This document shows positions 37,991-46,793 of a stretch of 64,000 nt of DNA, piece after piece. The stretch's first letter is position 1, and each line of letters opens with the position of its first letter. The DNA comes from Saccharothrix sp. NRRL B-16314 (lineage in GTDB: Bacteria > Actinomycetota > Actinomycetes > Mycobacteriales > Pseudonocardiaceae): the NCBI RefSeq assembly GCF_000716595.1, contig NZ_JNXC01000003.1:310001-374000 (forward strand), written 5' to 3'. Both the position numbers and the translations under genes were made by a program. The notes beneath the pieces are model-generated. The model did no database searches, was not told the origin of the DNA, and worked only from the letters and a program-made list of their open reading frames with translations.

Positions 37991-38460
37991 GCGCGGAGGA
38001 CGTCGTCCGGGCGCTCCTGGCGCGCGGCGAGACGGTCGCCACCGCCGAATCACTCACGGCGGGCATGGTGACGGTCGAGCTGACGTCCGTGCCCGGCTCC
38101 AGCGCCGTGGTGCGCGGCGGGCTCGTGGTCTACGCGACCGACCTCAAGCACGCGCTCGCGGGCGTGGACGGCGCGCTGCTGGCCGAACACGGCGCGGTGC
38201 ACCCCGAGGTGGCCAGGCAGCTCGCCGAGGGCGCACGGGAGCGCTGCGGGGCGACGTGGGGTCTCGGGCTCACGGGAGTGGCCGGTCCGGACCCCCAGGA
38301 CGGGGTCGCGCCGGGCACCGTCCACATCGGTTTGTCCGGTTCATCCGGTTCTTGGGTGGAATCGCTCACTCTCGGTGGTGACCGCCGAGAAGTCCGCGAA
38401 AGATCCGCGGCGGCGGCCCTCGACCTGCTGCTGGCCACCCTGAAGATCCCCGTCGAGTGA
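37987..38460 (+). CDS. pncC: CinA C-terminal domain amidohydrolase (PncC-like)
   Basis: A 157-residue CinA-family protein, matching stand-alone PncC, which deamidates nicotinamide mononucleotide in NAD recycling. The motif TVATAESLTAGMV with the catalytic Ser, the VVYATDLKHALAGV segment and GLTGVAGPDPQDGVAPGTVH are all typical. GTG at 37987 overlaps the pgsA stop by four bases. An 8-bp palindrome and the clgR promoter follow. In actinobacteria the cinA-clgR neighbourhood is conserved. Confidence 0.92.
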   Translation: MSAEDVVRALLARGETVATAESLTAGMVTVELTSVPGSSAVVRGGLVVYATDLKHALAGVDGALLAEHGAVHPEVARQLAEGARERCGATWGLGLTGVAGPDPQDGVAPGTVHIGLSGSSGSWVESLTLGGDRREVRERSAAAALDLLLATLKIPVE

Positions 38461-38501
38461 CGTGAACAGGGCGTTTCCCGTCACACCCGGCTGCGCTCGC
38501 G

Positions 38502-38527
38502 GGAACTTACCCGCGAGTTCACTCGTT
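38502..38527 (+). promoter_or_regulatory. ECF (SigE/SigR-type) promoter of clgR
   Basis: GGAAC at 38502-38506 and GTT at 38525-38527 are exactly 18 bases apart, the actinobacterial ECF sigma consensus used by SigE and SigR. An 8-bp palindrome (38496-38503 with 38510-38517) overlaps the -35 and spacer. clgR is a SigE target in M. tuberculosis, so stress induction is likely. Confidence 0.65.
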
Positions 38528-38538
38528 CGCCCTTGGCG
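38525..38538 (+). promoter_or_regulatory. ClgR binding box
   Basis: GTTCGC, five bases, then GCG matches the ClgR operator described in Streptomyces (GTTCGC-N5-GCG). It overlaps the -10 region of the ECF-type promoter and lies 78 bases before the clgR start, so ClgR probably controls its own gene here. Repression would be the expectation from overlap with the -10, though ClgR is mainly an activator. Confidence 0.65.
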
Positions 38539-38616
38539 GACGTGTCCGGAAGTCACTGCCCGTCGACGGAACGGGTCGGTAACGTGGTGGCACGGCCGGC
38601 CGGAAGGAGGCGCGCG

Positions 38617-39039
38617 ATGACCGTGCTGCTACGCGAGGCGATCGGTGATCGGCTCCGCCATGCCCGCACCACCCAACGCCGCACGCTGCGCGAGGTCTCC
38701 AGGACCGCCCGCGTCAGCCTGGGGTACCTCTCCGAGGTGGAGCGTGGCCGCAAGGAGGCGTCCAGCGAGCTGTTGGCCGCGATCTGCGAAGCGTTGGACC
38801 TGCCCCTGTCGGAGCTGCTGCACCTGGTCGCCTCGGACATCGGCGCGATCCAGCAGCCGGTGCCCACCCCTGCCGAGCTCGCGGAGCGGGCCGTTCCCGC
38901 GCCGGCGGGCCTGGAGGGCGGCACGATGGTGCCGGCGGTAATCGGCAACGACCTGTCCGACTTGCGGCTCCAGCCCGTGCTCACGCACCGGCTGTCCACC
39001 TCGATCAGCAAGCCGCGCAACGCGGTGGTGGCGGCGTAA
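38617..39039 (+). CDS. clgR: Transcriptional regulator ClgR
   Basis: ClgR is the Xre-type activator of clp protease, chaperone and envelope-stress genes in actinobacteria. The 140-residue protein has the HTH as [20 protein letters not shown] with [20 protein letters not shown], then a variable linker ending in [10 protein letters not shown]; in Streptomyces the terminal Ala-Ala of ClgR makes it a Clp substrate, and this protein also ends in Ala-Ala. ATG 38617 follows AAGGAGG. A 15-bp terminator hairpin follows the gene. Confidence 0.93.
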   Translation: MTVLLREAIGDRLRHARTTQRRTLREVSRTARVSLGYLSEVERGRKEASSELLAAICEALDLPLSELLHLVASDIGAIQQPVPTPAELAERAVPAPAGLEGGTMVPAVIGNDLSDLRLQPVLTHRLSTSISKPRNAVVAA

Positions 39040-39055
39040 CCGCAGCGCACCCGTG

Positions 39056-39088
39056 GAAAGCCGAGCCGGTCCGACCGGCTCGGCTTTC
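39056..39088 (+). terminator. clgR terminator
   Basis: A perfect 15-bp stem (39056-39070 with 39074-39088) around a CCG loop starts 16 bases after the clgR stop. The arms begin GAAAG and end CTTTC. It should separate clgR from pspA transcription. Confidence 0.85.
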
Positions 39089-39272
39089 GGCGTTCCCCGG
39101 CAGCCGTTCCCCGGCACGCGTGCAACGACTTGGCATCCGCGGCCGGGGTCGCCGCGTCGGCCGGAAGGCGGACGGGCAGGATGACCATGCCGACGAAAGT
39201 CAGGGGGTGACTCAGGGTGAACCCGGATATCTCCCCAGGTCGGTGGAAGCAGCGCGGGACAACTGACACGAT

Positions 39273-39298
39273 GGAACCAACACCGGCACCGGGTCGTT
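39273..39298 (+). promoter_or_regulatory. ECF (SigE/SigR-type) promoter of pspA
   Basis: GGAAC at 39273-39277, 18 bases, then GTT at 39296-39298 repeats the architecture seen before clgR. The start of pspA lies 50 bases downstream. In the same 309-base spacer, the sequence CGTTCCCCGGCA occurs twice (39091 and 39105). Nothing else is recognised in this gap. Confidence 0.65.
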
Positions 39299-39348
39299 GC
39301 CAATCACGAGCGCGAGCCAGGGAAGTGCGGAGAAGGCAGGCGTAGGAG

Positions 39349-40212
39349 ATGGCCAACCCTTTCGTGAAGGCATGGAAGTACTTCATGGCGGCGTTCTCGT
39401 CCAAGATCGACGAGCACGCCGACCCGAAGGTGCAGATCCAGCAGGCCATCGAGGAGGCCCAGCGCCAGCACCAGGCGTTGTCCCAGCAGGCCGCCGCGGT
39501 GATCGGCAACCAGCGCCAGCTCGAGATGAAGCTCAACCGCCAGCTGGGTGAGGTGGAAAAGCTTCAGGCCTCCGCACGCCAGGCGCTCGTGCTCGCCGAC
39601 GAGGCGCGCGGCAAGGGCGACGAGGCGCGGGCGACGCAGTTCGAGACCGCGGCGCAGGGCTTCGCCACCCAGCTGGTCACCGCCGAGCAGAGCATCGAGG
39701 ACCTGAAGACGCTGCACGACCAGGCGTTGCAGGCGGCGACGCAGGCGAAGCAGGCCGTCGAGCGCAACGCGATGGTGCTCCAGACCAAGCTCGCCGAGCG
39801 CACCAAGCTGCTCAGCCAGCTGGAGCAGGCGAAGATGCAGGAGCAGGTCTCCCACTCGCTGCGCCAGATGACCGAGCTGGCCGCGCCGGGCAACACGCCG
39901 TCGCTCGAGGAGGTCCGCGACAAGATCGAGAAGCGGTACACCACCGCCCTCGGGTCCGCGGAGCTGGCGCAGAACTCGGTGCAGGGCCGGATGCTGGAGG
40001 TCCAGCAGTCGACCACCGAGATGGCGGGCCACTCCCGGTTGGAGCAGATCCGTGCGTCGATGGCGGGCGGCAAGGTCGCCGGCGAGGTGACGAGCGGTCA
40101 GCCGGCGAGCGCGAGCGCGAGCATCCAGCAGGAGATCCAGCAGCGGGTGCAGCAGACGCAGGCGCAGCCGACCCAGCAGATGCAGCAGAACCCGCCGGCG
40201 AGCCAGGGCTGA
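39349..40212 (+). CDS. pspA: Phage-shock protein A (PspA/IM30, 35-kDa antigen family)
   Basis: PspA coats and stabilises stressed cytoplasmic membrane. The 287-residue protein is almost all helix: an amphipathic N-terminal helix ([20 protein letters not shown]), the long coiled-coil hairpin from residue 30 to about 190, and a Gln-rich disordered tail (about 240-287). It corresponds to M. tuberculosis Rv2744c, encoded after clgR. ATG 39349 follows TAGGAG. It is followed five bases later by pspM, so the two form an operon. Confidence 0.95.
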   Translation: MANPFVKAWKYFMAAFSSKIDEHADPKVQIQQAIEEAQRQHQALSQQAAAVIGNQRQLEMKLNRQLGEVEKLQASARQALVLADEARGKGDEARATQFETAAQGFATQLVTAEQSIEDLKTLHDQALQAATQAKQAVERNAMVLQTKLAERTKLLSQLEQAKMQEQVSHSLRQMTELAAPGNTPSLEEVRDKIEKRYTTALGSAELAQNSVQGRMLEVQQSTTEMAGHSRLEQIRASMAGGKVAGEVTSGQPASASASIQQEIQQRVQQTQAQPTQQMQQNPPASQG

Positions 40213-40216
40213 GAGG

Positions 40217-41023
40217 GTGGCGTCCGCGATGGATCCCCGGCGGAAGGTGGCCGGTGAGATCGCCAAGGTCATCGGCGGTCAGTTGCAGGGGCAGATCCTC
40301 CAGGGGCAACTCGCGGACCAGGTGAAACGGCGGTACGCCGCCTGGAACGACCCGCGCGCGAAGCTCGATCGGCAGTACCGCCGGTCGAGCCGCGTGCTCA
40401 CCTTCTGGCTGATCGTGCTGGCCCTCCTCGCGGTGGTCGGCACGCTCACCATCGCCGGTGTGCTGGCCGAGGGCGTCGGGATCGGCGCGGCCCTCGGCTT
40501 CGCCGGCACGTCGGTGCTGGCGGTGCGCACGAAGTTGAAGCTGGGGCGCATCGACGCCGAGCGCAAGCAGTTGGCGGCGGCTCCGGCGCCCGTGCCGCTG
40601 CCCGCCCGTTCCTCGGCGGCCCGTCAGCCGATGGAACGGCTGGAGGACGCCGAGGACACGTTGCGGGAGCTGCTGCGCCAGCTCGACTCGGACGCGCTGA
40701 CGTCCGTGCCGACCGACTCGGTCGAGCAGGCCCGCGCCACCGGGGCCGAGGCCGCGTCCGCGATCCGGGCCGTGTCGCACCAGTTGCAGGCGGTGGAACG
40801 GGCCCGTGACACGGCGCCGCCGCTGGACCGCGCACCGCTCGTGGAGGGCGTGAGAAGGCTGCGCGCCCAGCTGGACGAGGGTGTGGACGGCTACTGCGGG
40901 CTCGTCGCCGCAGCCGGCCGGGTGCTCGCCGAGAGCACCGCGTCCGACCCGCGGCAGGTGCTGGACGACGCGGCGGACCACCTCGCCGGGCTGGCGTCCG
41001 CGCTGCGCGAGCTGTCCCGCTGA
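40217..41023 (+). CDS. pspM: Envelope-stress membrane protein PspM
   Basis: A 268-residue protein with two central transmembrane helices (about residues 59-80 and 88-103) flanked by a basic N-terminus and a long helical C-terminal domain. Its position directly after pspA matches Rv2743c (PspM), the membrane partner that links PspA to the membrane in mycobacteria. GTG at 40217. No Rv2742c-like third gene follows. Assignment rests on topology and synteny. Confidence 0.85.
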   Translation: MASAMDPRRKVAGEIAKVIGGQLQGQILQGQLADQVKRRYAAWNDPRAKLDRQYRRSSRVLTFWLIVLALLAVVGTLTIAGVLAEGVGIGAALGFAGTSVLAVRTKLKLGRIDAERKQLAAAPAPVPLPARSSAARQPMERLEDAEDTLRELLRQLDSDALTSVPTDSVEQARATGAEAASAIRAVSHQLQAVERARDTAPPLDRAPLVEGVRRLRAQLDEGVDGYCGLVAAAGRVLAESTASDPRQVLDDAADHLAGLASALRELSR

Positions 41024-41224
41024 ACGGCGGCACGGGTCCATCTGCACGAACCCCGATTACCTCACGTTGCGTAGCGGAGTTCCGCTGACTCGATCGTGGT
41101 GCTGGCGTACGTTGCTGCGATCGTGTGATTATCAGACCGTTACATAGCCGCAGCCACTACTTGGCGTGGCAGGATCCCTTGGTCGGACAGCGTGGTCCGT
41201 CCTGGTCGCCGGGGAGGTCATTGA

Positions 41225-42469
41225 GTGGCGTTGTGGACCGTGCACGGTGATGGCCGCCCGATCGACGGTGACGCCATCGCGCCGCAGGAGCGGCCCAGTT
41301 GGCCGCGCACCATCGGTTTCGGCGCCCAGCACCTCGTCGCGATGGCAGGCGCCACGATCCTCGTTCCCGCCACCACCGGTCTCCCGGTCAGCACCACGCT
41401 GCTGTTCTCCGGCGTCGGCACCCTGCTGTTCCTGCTGATCACCCGCAACCGGGTGCCGAGCTACCTCGGTGCGTCGTTCGCGTTCATCGCGCCGCTGTCC
41501 GCCGCGCGTGACGAGGGCATCGCCGCGCAGCTCGGGGGAGTGCTGGCCGCCGGGCTGCTGGTGATCATCATCGGGGTCGCGGTGAAGGCGCTGGGCGTGC
41601 GGCTGCTGGAGGCCGTGATGCCGCCGGTGGTGACCGGCGCGGTGGTCGTGCTGATCGGCCTCAACCTGTCCCACCGGGCCACCGACTCGTTCGCCGAGCA
41701 ACCGCTGCCCGCCGCGGTGACGATGGGCATCATCCTGCTGTGCGGCGTGCTCGGCCGCGGTTCGCTCTTCCGGTTCTCGGTGCTCATCGGCGTGGTCGTC
41801 GGCTGGGTGCTCGGCCTCTCGCTCGGCCTGGTCGACCTGGACGCGGTCGGCGCGGCGGCATGGTTCGGGCTGCCCGAGTTCCACGCGCCGGAACTGCGCC
41901 CGTCGGTCACGCTGCTGGTGCTGCCGGTGGTGATCGTGCTGGTCGCGGAGAATGTCGGCCACGTCAAGGCGGTCGGCGCGCTGACCGGCCGCAACCTCGA
42001 CGGCAACGTCGGCGACTCGATCATCGCCAACGGGGTGTCCACCGCGCTGGCGGGCCTCGGCGGCGGCACGGGCACGTCGACGTACTCCGAGAACATCGGC
42101 GTGATGGGCGTGACCAAGGTCTTCTCCACCGCCGCCTACGCGGTGACGGGTGTGGCGGCGGTGGTCATGTCGTTCTCGCCGAAGGTGACGGCGGTGCTCG
42201 CGACCATCCCGGCGGGCGTGGTCGGCGGTGCGACGCTGGTGCTGTTCGGCCTGATCAGCCTGGTCGGCGTGCGGGTGTGGATGGACAACCGGGTCGACCT
42301 CGCCAACCCCGGCAACGCGCTGGTCGGCGGCGCGGCCCTGGTCGCCGGGGTGGGCGACCTGACGCTCCAGGTGGGCGACATGGAGCTGGGCGGCCTGGTG
42401 TGGGGCTCGCTGCTCGTCGTGATCCTGCACCCCGTGCTGCGCTCGCTGCGCGCCGCCCGCCGGTCCTGA
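41225..42469 (+). CDS. Uracil/xanthine permease (NCS2 family)
   Basis: A 414-residue nucleobase:cation symporter of the NCS2 (UraA) family with 14 transmembrane segments. It begins near FGAQHLVAMAGATILVPATT, contains YLGASFAFIAPL and ends with a helix pair near VVGGATLVLFGLI. The signature ENIGVMGVTKV with VAENVGHVKAVG supplies the family's acidic residues. GTG at 41225. The next, converging gene is pyrD, so uptake and de novo pyrimidine synthesis lie side by side. Uracil is the most likely substrate. Confidence 0.9.
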   Translation: MALWTVHGDGRPIDGDAIAPQERPSWPRTIGFGAQHLVAMAGATILVPATTGLPVSTTLLFSGVGTLLFLLITRNRVPSYLGASFAFIAPLSAARDEGIAAQLGGVLAAGLLVIIIGVAVKALGVRLLEAVMPPVVTGAVVVLIGLNLSHRATDSFAEQPLPAAVTMGIILLCGVLGRGSLFRFSVLIGVVVGWVLGLSLGLVDLDAVGAAAWFGLPEFHAPELRPSVTLLVLPVVIVLVAENVGHVKAVGALTGRNLDGNVGDSIIANGVSTALAGLGGGTGTSTYSENIGVMGVTKVFSTAAYAVTGVAAVVMSFSPKVTAVLATIPAGVVGGATLVLFGLISLVGVRVWMDNRVDLANPGNALVGGAALVAGVGDLTLQVGDMELGGLVWGSLLVVILHPVLRSLRAARRS

Positions 42470-42483
42470 TCGGCCTGATCAGG
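42465..42483. terminator. Short convergent terminator hairpin, uracil permease/pyrD
   Basis: A 7-bp stem (42465-42471 with 42477-42483) with a 5-base loop overlaps the stop codons of both converging genes, which are only nine bases apart. It is weak but positioned to end both transcripts. Confidence 0.5.
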
Positions 42484-43501
42484 CGCACGCCTTGTTGATG
42501 CGGTAGATCAGCCCGGGGCCCTCGTAGATGAACGCGGTGTAGATCTGGAGCAGGCTGGCGCCCGCGTCGAGCATGCGCTTGGCGTCGTCCACGCTCGCGA
42601 TGCCGCCCACGCCGATGATCGGCAGCCGGCCGTCGGTCTCCTTGCTGACGAACCGCACCACCTCGCGGGCGCGTTCGGTCAGCGGCTTGCCGCTCAGCCC
42701 ACCCGCCTCCTCGGCCAGGTGCCGGTCGGCCGGCGCCAGACCGTCCCGCGACAGCGTGGTGTTGGTCGCGATCAGGCCGCTGACCTCGTGCGCGTCGCAC
42801 ACCTCCAGCAGCTCGGCGATGGCCTCGTCGGTCAGGTCGGGCGCGATCTTGACCAGGATCGGCTTGCGCGGTGCCGACCCGGCCAGCTCGTCCGCGGTGG
42901 TGTTGAGGGCGGACAGCAGCTCCGTCAACGCGGTCCGGTCCTGGAGGCTGCGCAGACCCGGCGTGTTGGGCGAGCTGATGTTGATCGCGAAGTAGTCGCC
43001 GTGCCGGTACAGCGCGCGCAGGGACGTCCGGTAGTCCTCCACCGCGTCCTCGACCGGCGTCACCTTGGACTTGCCCAGGCTGATGCCCAGCGGCACGGGC
43101 AGCGGGCCGAGGCGGTCCAGCCGGTTGGCCAGCTCCTGCGCGCCGTCGTTGTTGAAGCCCATCCGGTTGATGATCGCTTCGCTCTCGCGCAGCCGGAACA
43201 GGCGTGGCTGGGGGTTGCCCGGCTGCGGGTGCCTGGTGACCGTGCCGACCTCGACGAACCCGAACCCGAGCGCGGGCCACGCGGGCAGCGCCCGGCCGTT
43301 CTTGTCCAGACCGGCGGCCAGCCCGACCGGGCCCGGGAACCGCACGCCGAACACCGTGCGCTCCGCAGCCGACTGCCGCGGCACGATCTTCGCCGCCGGG
43401 CTCACCAGCTCCAGCAGGCCGAGCGTGGTCTCGTGGACCCGCTCCGCGTCCCCACCGTGCATCCGGAACAACGCCTTGCGCACCACGCTCTTGTAGACCA
43501 C
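42479..43501 (-). CDS. pyrD: Dihydroorotate dehydrogenase, class 2 (quinone)
   Basis: PyrD oxidises dihydroorotate to orotate at the membrane with quinone as electron acceptor. The 340-residue class 2 protein has the N-terminal helical extension ([20 protein letters not shown]), [35 protein letters not shown] and the Ser-active-site region [14 protein letters not shown] start at 43501. It ends a leftward run that begins at 45760. Confidence 0.97.
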   Translation of the reverse strand: MVYKSVVRKALFRMHGGDAERVHETTLGLLELVSPAAKIVPRQSAAERTVFGVRFPGPVGLAAGLDKNGRALPAWPALGFGFVEVGTVTRHPQPGNPQPRLFRLRESEAIINRMGFNNDGAQELANRLDRLGPLPVPLGISLGKSKVTPVEDAVEDYRTSLRALYRHGDYFAINISSPNTPGLRSLQDRTALTELLSALNTTADELAGSAPRKPILVKIAPDLTDEAIAELLEVCDAHEVSGLIATNTTLSRDGLAPADRHLAEEAGGLSGKPLTERAREVVRFVSKETDGRLPIIGVGGIASVDDAKRMLDAGASLLQIYTAFIYEGPGLIYRINKACA

Positions 43502-43510
43502 GTAGCAACC

Positions 43511-44305
43511 CTAAGCGATTGGTCCTGGCTGGCAGCGCGGGCACCAGTACACCGGCCGTTCCAGCACACCCGCACCCTGCCCGCCGACCTTGATCCTGGT
43601 CCCGCAGCGCAGGCACGGCTTGCCACCCCGCTCGAACACCCAGTGCTGCCGCCCACGCCCCATCAGCCCGGTCGTGCTCTGCTCCGGGTGCCAGGCGTTG
43701 GCGAGCAGCAGCTTGCGCGCCAACCGCACCACCTCCGCCGGCTCCACCGCCGACACCGGGCTCCACGGCGACACACCCAGCAGGAAGCACACCTCGGCCT
43801 TGTACATGTTGCCCACGCCCGCCATCACGCGCTGGTCGAGCAGCGCCAAGCCCAGTTCGCGGTCCGGGTCCGCCGTCAGCCTGGCGACCGCCTCGGCGGC
43901 ACGCCCGTCGTCCCAGTCGCCCAGCAGGTCCGGCCCCAGGTGCCCGACGAGCCGCGCCTCCTGGCCGGTCGGCAGCAGTTCGAGGTCGTGCAGCGCGAAC
44001 CCCACCGCGACCCGGTCGGGCACCTCCAGCACCGCCCGCACCTGGTGACCTGGCCGCTGCCAGCGCTCACCGGGCCGGTAGAGGTGCCACGAGCCGTCCA
44101 TCCGGAAGTGGCTGTGCAGGCTCAGGTCGCCGGAGAACCGGGTGAACAGGTGCTTGCCGACCGAGCGCACCTCCAGCACGTCCCGGCCGCTCAGGTCGGC
44201 CGTGGCCCACTTCGGGTGGCGCAACTCGCCGCGCAGCAGCCGGCGGCCGGCCAACGCCTCGTTCAGGCGGTGCCCGGCCAGGAAGACCGTGTCACCCTCG
44301 GGCAC
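43511..44305 (-). CDS. Fpg/Nei family DNA glycosylase (Nei2-like)
   Basis: A 264-residue base-excision repair glycosylase/AP lyase. The catalytic N-terminus PEGD (Pro2, Glu3) is intact; the helix-two-turn-helix contains ALLDQRVMAGVGNMYKAE with the conserved Asn; and a four-Cys zinc finger closes the protein (PCLRCGTRI and WCPRCQPG). The PEGDT opening indicates the Nei (pyrimidine) branch. The ATG at 44305 overlaps the LysE gene by 14 bases. Confidence 0.93.
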   Translation of the reverse strand: MPEGDTVFLAGHRLNEALAGRRLLRGELRHPKWATADLSGRDVLEVRSVGKHLFTRFSGDLSLHSHFRMDGSWHLYRPGERWQRPGHQVRAVLEVPDRVAVGFALHDLELLPTGQEARLVGHLGPDLLGDWDDGRAAEAVARLTADPDRELGLALLDQRVMAGVGNMYKAEVCFLLGVSPWSPVSAVEPAEVVRLARKLLLANAWHPEQSTTGLMGRGRQHWVFERGGKPCLRCGTRIKVGGQGAGVLERPVYWCPRCQPGPIA

Positions 44306-44927
44306 CGCTGTCGAAAGCCATCTTGAGGCCGAACCCGACCAGCACGGACGCGGTCAGCCGCTCGGTCCACCGACGCACGGCGGGTTTCGCCAGCACGACC
44401 GCCGCCCGCCCCGCGAGCCACACGACGACGATCTGCCAGACCTGGCCGACGGTCACGTGCACGCCGACCAGCAGCGCGCCCCACCCGGCCGACGCCTGGT
44501 CGGACGGCAGGAACTGGGGGAGCAGGCTCAGGTAGAAGACGCCGATCTTGGGGTTGAGCAGGTTCGTCACGAACCCGACCCGCAACGCCTGCACGGGCGT
44601 GATCGACGGTGCGTCCGTCGGCTGGTCGTCCCGGACGCCGCGCCACGACTTCCACAGCGCCGAACCGCCGAGCCACAACAGGTAAGCCGCACCCGCGTAG
44701 CGCACCACGTCGTAGGCGAACTTGGACGCCACCAGCAGCGCGGTCAGGCCGACGATGCTCGCCGCGCCCCACACCAGGCAACCGAGGGTGGTGCCGAACC
44801 CGCCGACGAGCCCGGCCTTGCGCCCGCCACCCAGCACCATGCGCAACAACATCATGGTGTCCAGGCCCGGCGTGATCGTCAGCAGCACCGCCGCGACGGT
44901 GAACGCCAGGAGTGCCGTGGTGCTCAC
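44292..44927 (-). CDS. LysE/RhtB family exporter
   Basis: A 211-residue amino-acid exporter with six transmembrane helices. It starts with LLAFTVAAVLLTITPGLDTM, the family's first helix with the TPGP-like turn, and has the conserved RVGFVTNLLNPKIGVFYLSL block near residue 118. GTG 44927 is chosen for this N-terminus; its first four bases overlap the ParA-like stop (GTGA), indicating coupling. The substrate may be lysine, homoserine or another amino acid. Confidence 0.92.
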   Translation of the reverse strand: MSTTALLAFTVAAVLLTITPGLDTMMLLRMVLGGGRKAGLVGGFGTTLGCLVWGAASIVGLTALLVASKFAYDVVRYAGAAYLLWLGGSALWKSWRGVRDDQPTDAPSITPVQALRVGFVTNLLNPKIGVFYLSLLPQFLPSDQASAGWGALLVGVHVTVGQVWQIVVVWLAGRAAVVLAKPAVRRWTERLTASVLVGFGLKMAFDSGARG

Positions 44928-45760
44928 GCGTCCACCGCTTCCTCGATCTCCTCGTCGTCGAAGTCGTGGTGCACGGCCCTGCGTCTGCTCCGGCTGATCC
45001 GCAGGATCCGCGCCAGCACCAGGTTGAACGCCAGCGCCACTTCGCGCGCGCCAGGCGTGCCCCATTCGTGGATCGGCATGCACGCGCCCTGCGCCTGCTG
45101 CACCGCCAGCCGGTCCGGCAGCGCCACCGGCATCACCAGCGGCCCGAAGATGTCACGCAGCTCGTCGATGCGGAACTGGTGCTCGTGCGACCTCGGCCGC
45201 ACCCGGTTCACCACCACGCCCAGCGGTTGCAGCTCCTCGTTGTGCTCGCGCTCGGCCTGCACCGCCTCGAACGCCCGCTGCACGCCCGCCACCGCGAACA
45301 TCGTCGGCTCCGTCACCAGCAGCGCCCGATCGGCCGCGACCAGCGCGGACCTGGTCAGCTGACCCAGTGAGGGCGGGCAGTCCAGCAGCACCAGCTGGTA
45401 GGGCTCCTCGTCGTCCCGGAGCAGCCGCAGCGCCTCGCGCAGCCGGCCGAGCCTGGTCTCACCGGGGTCGGGGTGGTTCAGCGACTCCGCGTCCTCCGAG
45501 CCGGCCAGCACGTCCACGCCGTCGCCCCACGCGCTGGGCGCGATCGCCTTGCGCAGCGTGTCGTCACTCGGATCCTGGAGGACGTCGTAGACACTGGCCT
45601 CGGTGTCGTCGGGTTCCAGCGTCGAGGTGGCGTTGCACTGCGGATCAAGGTCGATGACCAGCGTCCGGATACCGCGCCGCAGCGCGGCCGACGCCAGGCC
45701 GAGCGCGACCGTCGTCTTACCAACGCCACCCTTGAGGCTGAGCACCGCCACCGTATGCAC
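44924..45760 (-). CDS. ParA family ATPase
   Basis: A 278-residue MinD/ParA-type ATPase. The deviant Walker A is LKGGVGKTTVALG at residues 9-21, followed by VIDLDPQCNATSTL (motif A') and VLLDCPPSLG (motif B). The C-terminal tail is acidic (FDDEEIEEAVDA). No ParB or parS is nearby, so it may position a complex other than the chromosome, as many orphan ParA proteins do. GTG 45760 begins six residues before the P-loop region. Confidence 0.9.
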   Translation of the reverse strand: MHTVAVLSLKGGVGKTTVALGLASAALRRGIRTLVIDLDPQCNATSTLEPDDTEASVYDVLQDPSDDTLRKAIAPSAWGDGVDVLAGSEDAESLNHPDPGETRLGRLREALRLLRDDEEPYQLVLLDCPPSLGQLTRSALVAADRALLVTEPTMFAVAGVQRAFEAVQAEREHNEELQPLGVVVNRVRPRSHEHQFRIDELRDIFGPLVMPVALPDRLAVQQAQGACMPIHEWGTPGAREVALAFNLVLARILRISRSRRRAVHHDFDDEEIEEAVDA

Positions 45761-45794
45761 GTTGTGCAGCCTACGGCCCTTACGCTCTACGTCC

Positions 45795-46517
45795 ATGCGA
45801 CCGGACGCCGTACACAGGGTGCTCGACGCCGAGCTGACCGCCGCGCGGGACCGCAGGGGCGGTGAACCGCCGCGGGTGCTCGACGTGGGCGGTGGCAGCG
45901 GCGTGTGGGCCGTGCCGCTGGCGGTGGCCGGGTGCACGGTGACGGTCGTCGACCCGAGCCCGGACGCGCTGGCCACGCTGCACCGCCGTGCCGCGGACGA
46001 GGGCGTGCTGGACCGCGTCACCGCGGTTCAGGGCGACACCGACGCGCTGGACCGGGACGGCTCGGCGGACCTGGTGCTCGGGCACGGGCTGCTGGAGGTC
46101 GTGGACGACGCCGGTGTGGCGCTGGCCGCGCTGGCCGCCGCCGCCGCTCCAGGTGGCGCGGTGTCCGTGCTGGTGGCGAACCGGTACGCGGCCGTGCTGC
46201 ACCGCGCGATCGCCGGCCGGCTGGTCGACGCCCGGCGGCTGCTGGACGACGAGTCCGGTCAGCTCGTCGGCACCCGCGACCCGCTGCTGCGCCGGTTCGA
46301 CGTGGTCGGGCTGGAGGCGATGGTGCTGGCGGCGGGCCTGAAGGTGGAGCTGGTCCAGGGCCACGGCGTGGTGTCCGACCTGGTGCCGGGCGCGGTGCTG
46401 GAGGCCAACCCGGGTGCGGCCGAGGCGCTGGCGGAGCTGGAGCTGGCCGCGGCGGCCCACCCGCCGTTGCGGGACGTCGCCGCCCGCCTGCACGTGCTGG
46501 CGCGGAAGCCGGCGTGA
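45795..46517 (+). CDS. SAM-dependent methyltransferase
   Basis: A 240-residue class I methyltransferase: motif I is VLDVGGGSGVWAVPLAVAG, motif II TVVDPSPDAL, and the SADLVLGHGLLEVVDD segment is post-motif II. The C-terminal part (DVVGLEAMVLAAGLKVELVQ, GAVLEANPGA) resembles small-molecule or CmoA-like enzymes, but the acceptor is unknown. ATG 45795. It diverges from the ParA gene with a 34-base gap. Similar genes lie near dinB in other actinobacteria. Confidence 0.88.
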   Translation: MRPDAVHRVLDAELTAARDRRGGEPPRVLDVGGGSGVWAVPLAVAGCTVTVVDPSPDALATLHRRAADEGVLDRVTAVQGDTDALDRDGSADLVLGHGLLEVVDDAGVALAALAAAAAPGGAVSVLVANRYAAVLHRAIAGRLVDARRLLDDESGQLVGTRDPLLRRFDVVGLEAMVLAAGLKVELVQGHGVVSDLVPGAVLEANPGAAEALAELELAAAAHPPLRDVAARLHVLARKPA

Positions 46518-46697
46518 CTTCGGTTACCCGCCGCAAACTTTAGGCCCGCCCTTCACCCTTTCGCGTTCTAAACGCGTCCATTCGGACCAATTTCTTGTGA
46601 CCGGCGTCATCCTCGTGAGGGAGCGACGTCGCGTTGGCATGTGCCCCCGATGGTCGTCCAGCGCGCGGACGCCGAGGAGCTGGCGATGGCAACTGTG

Positions 46698-46765
46698 TTG
46701 GGCGGGTCCGCATCGGTCGGATCCGCATTGGTCGGGTCTGGGTTGGTCGGGTCCGGGTTGGCGGG
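46698..46765 (+). repeat. 15-base tandem repeat before the sigma factor gene
   Basis: Four and a half units of 15 bases (consensus TTGGTCGGGTCCGGG) occupy 46698-46765 in the 276-base gap before the sigma gene. The first two units end in GCA instead of GGG. In the reading frame open from 46641 they would encode Gly-Ser-Val-rich residues, but the preferred start lies downstream. Confidence 0.85.
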
Positions 46766-46793
46766 ACTACGCGATCACGCCGGGAGGGCGGTG

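Noticed and set aside
38548..38593. Additional ECF-like promoters starting at GGAAG or GGAAC downstream of the clgR promoter
   Set aside because: At 18-base spacing neither is followed by GTT.
41024..41224. Possible riboswitch or PyrR site before the nucleobase permease
   Set aside because: Only short inverted repeats (GCGGA/TCCGC and similar) are visible; no recognisable conserved element.
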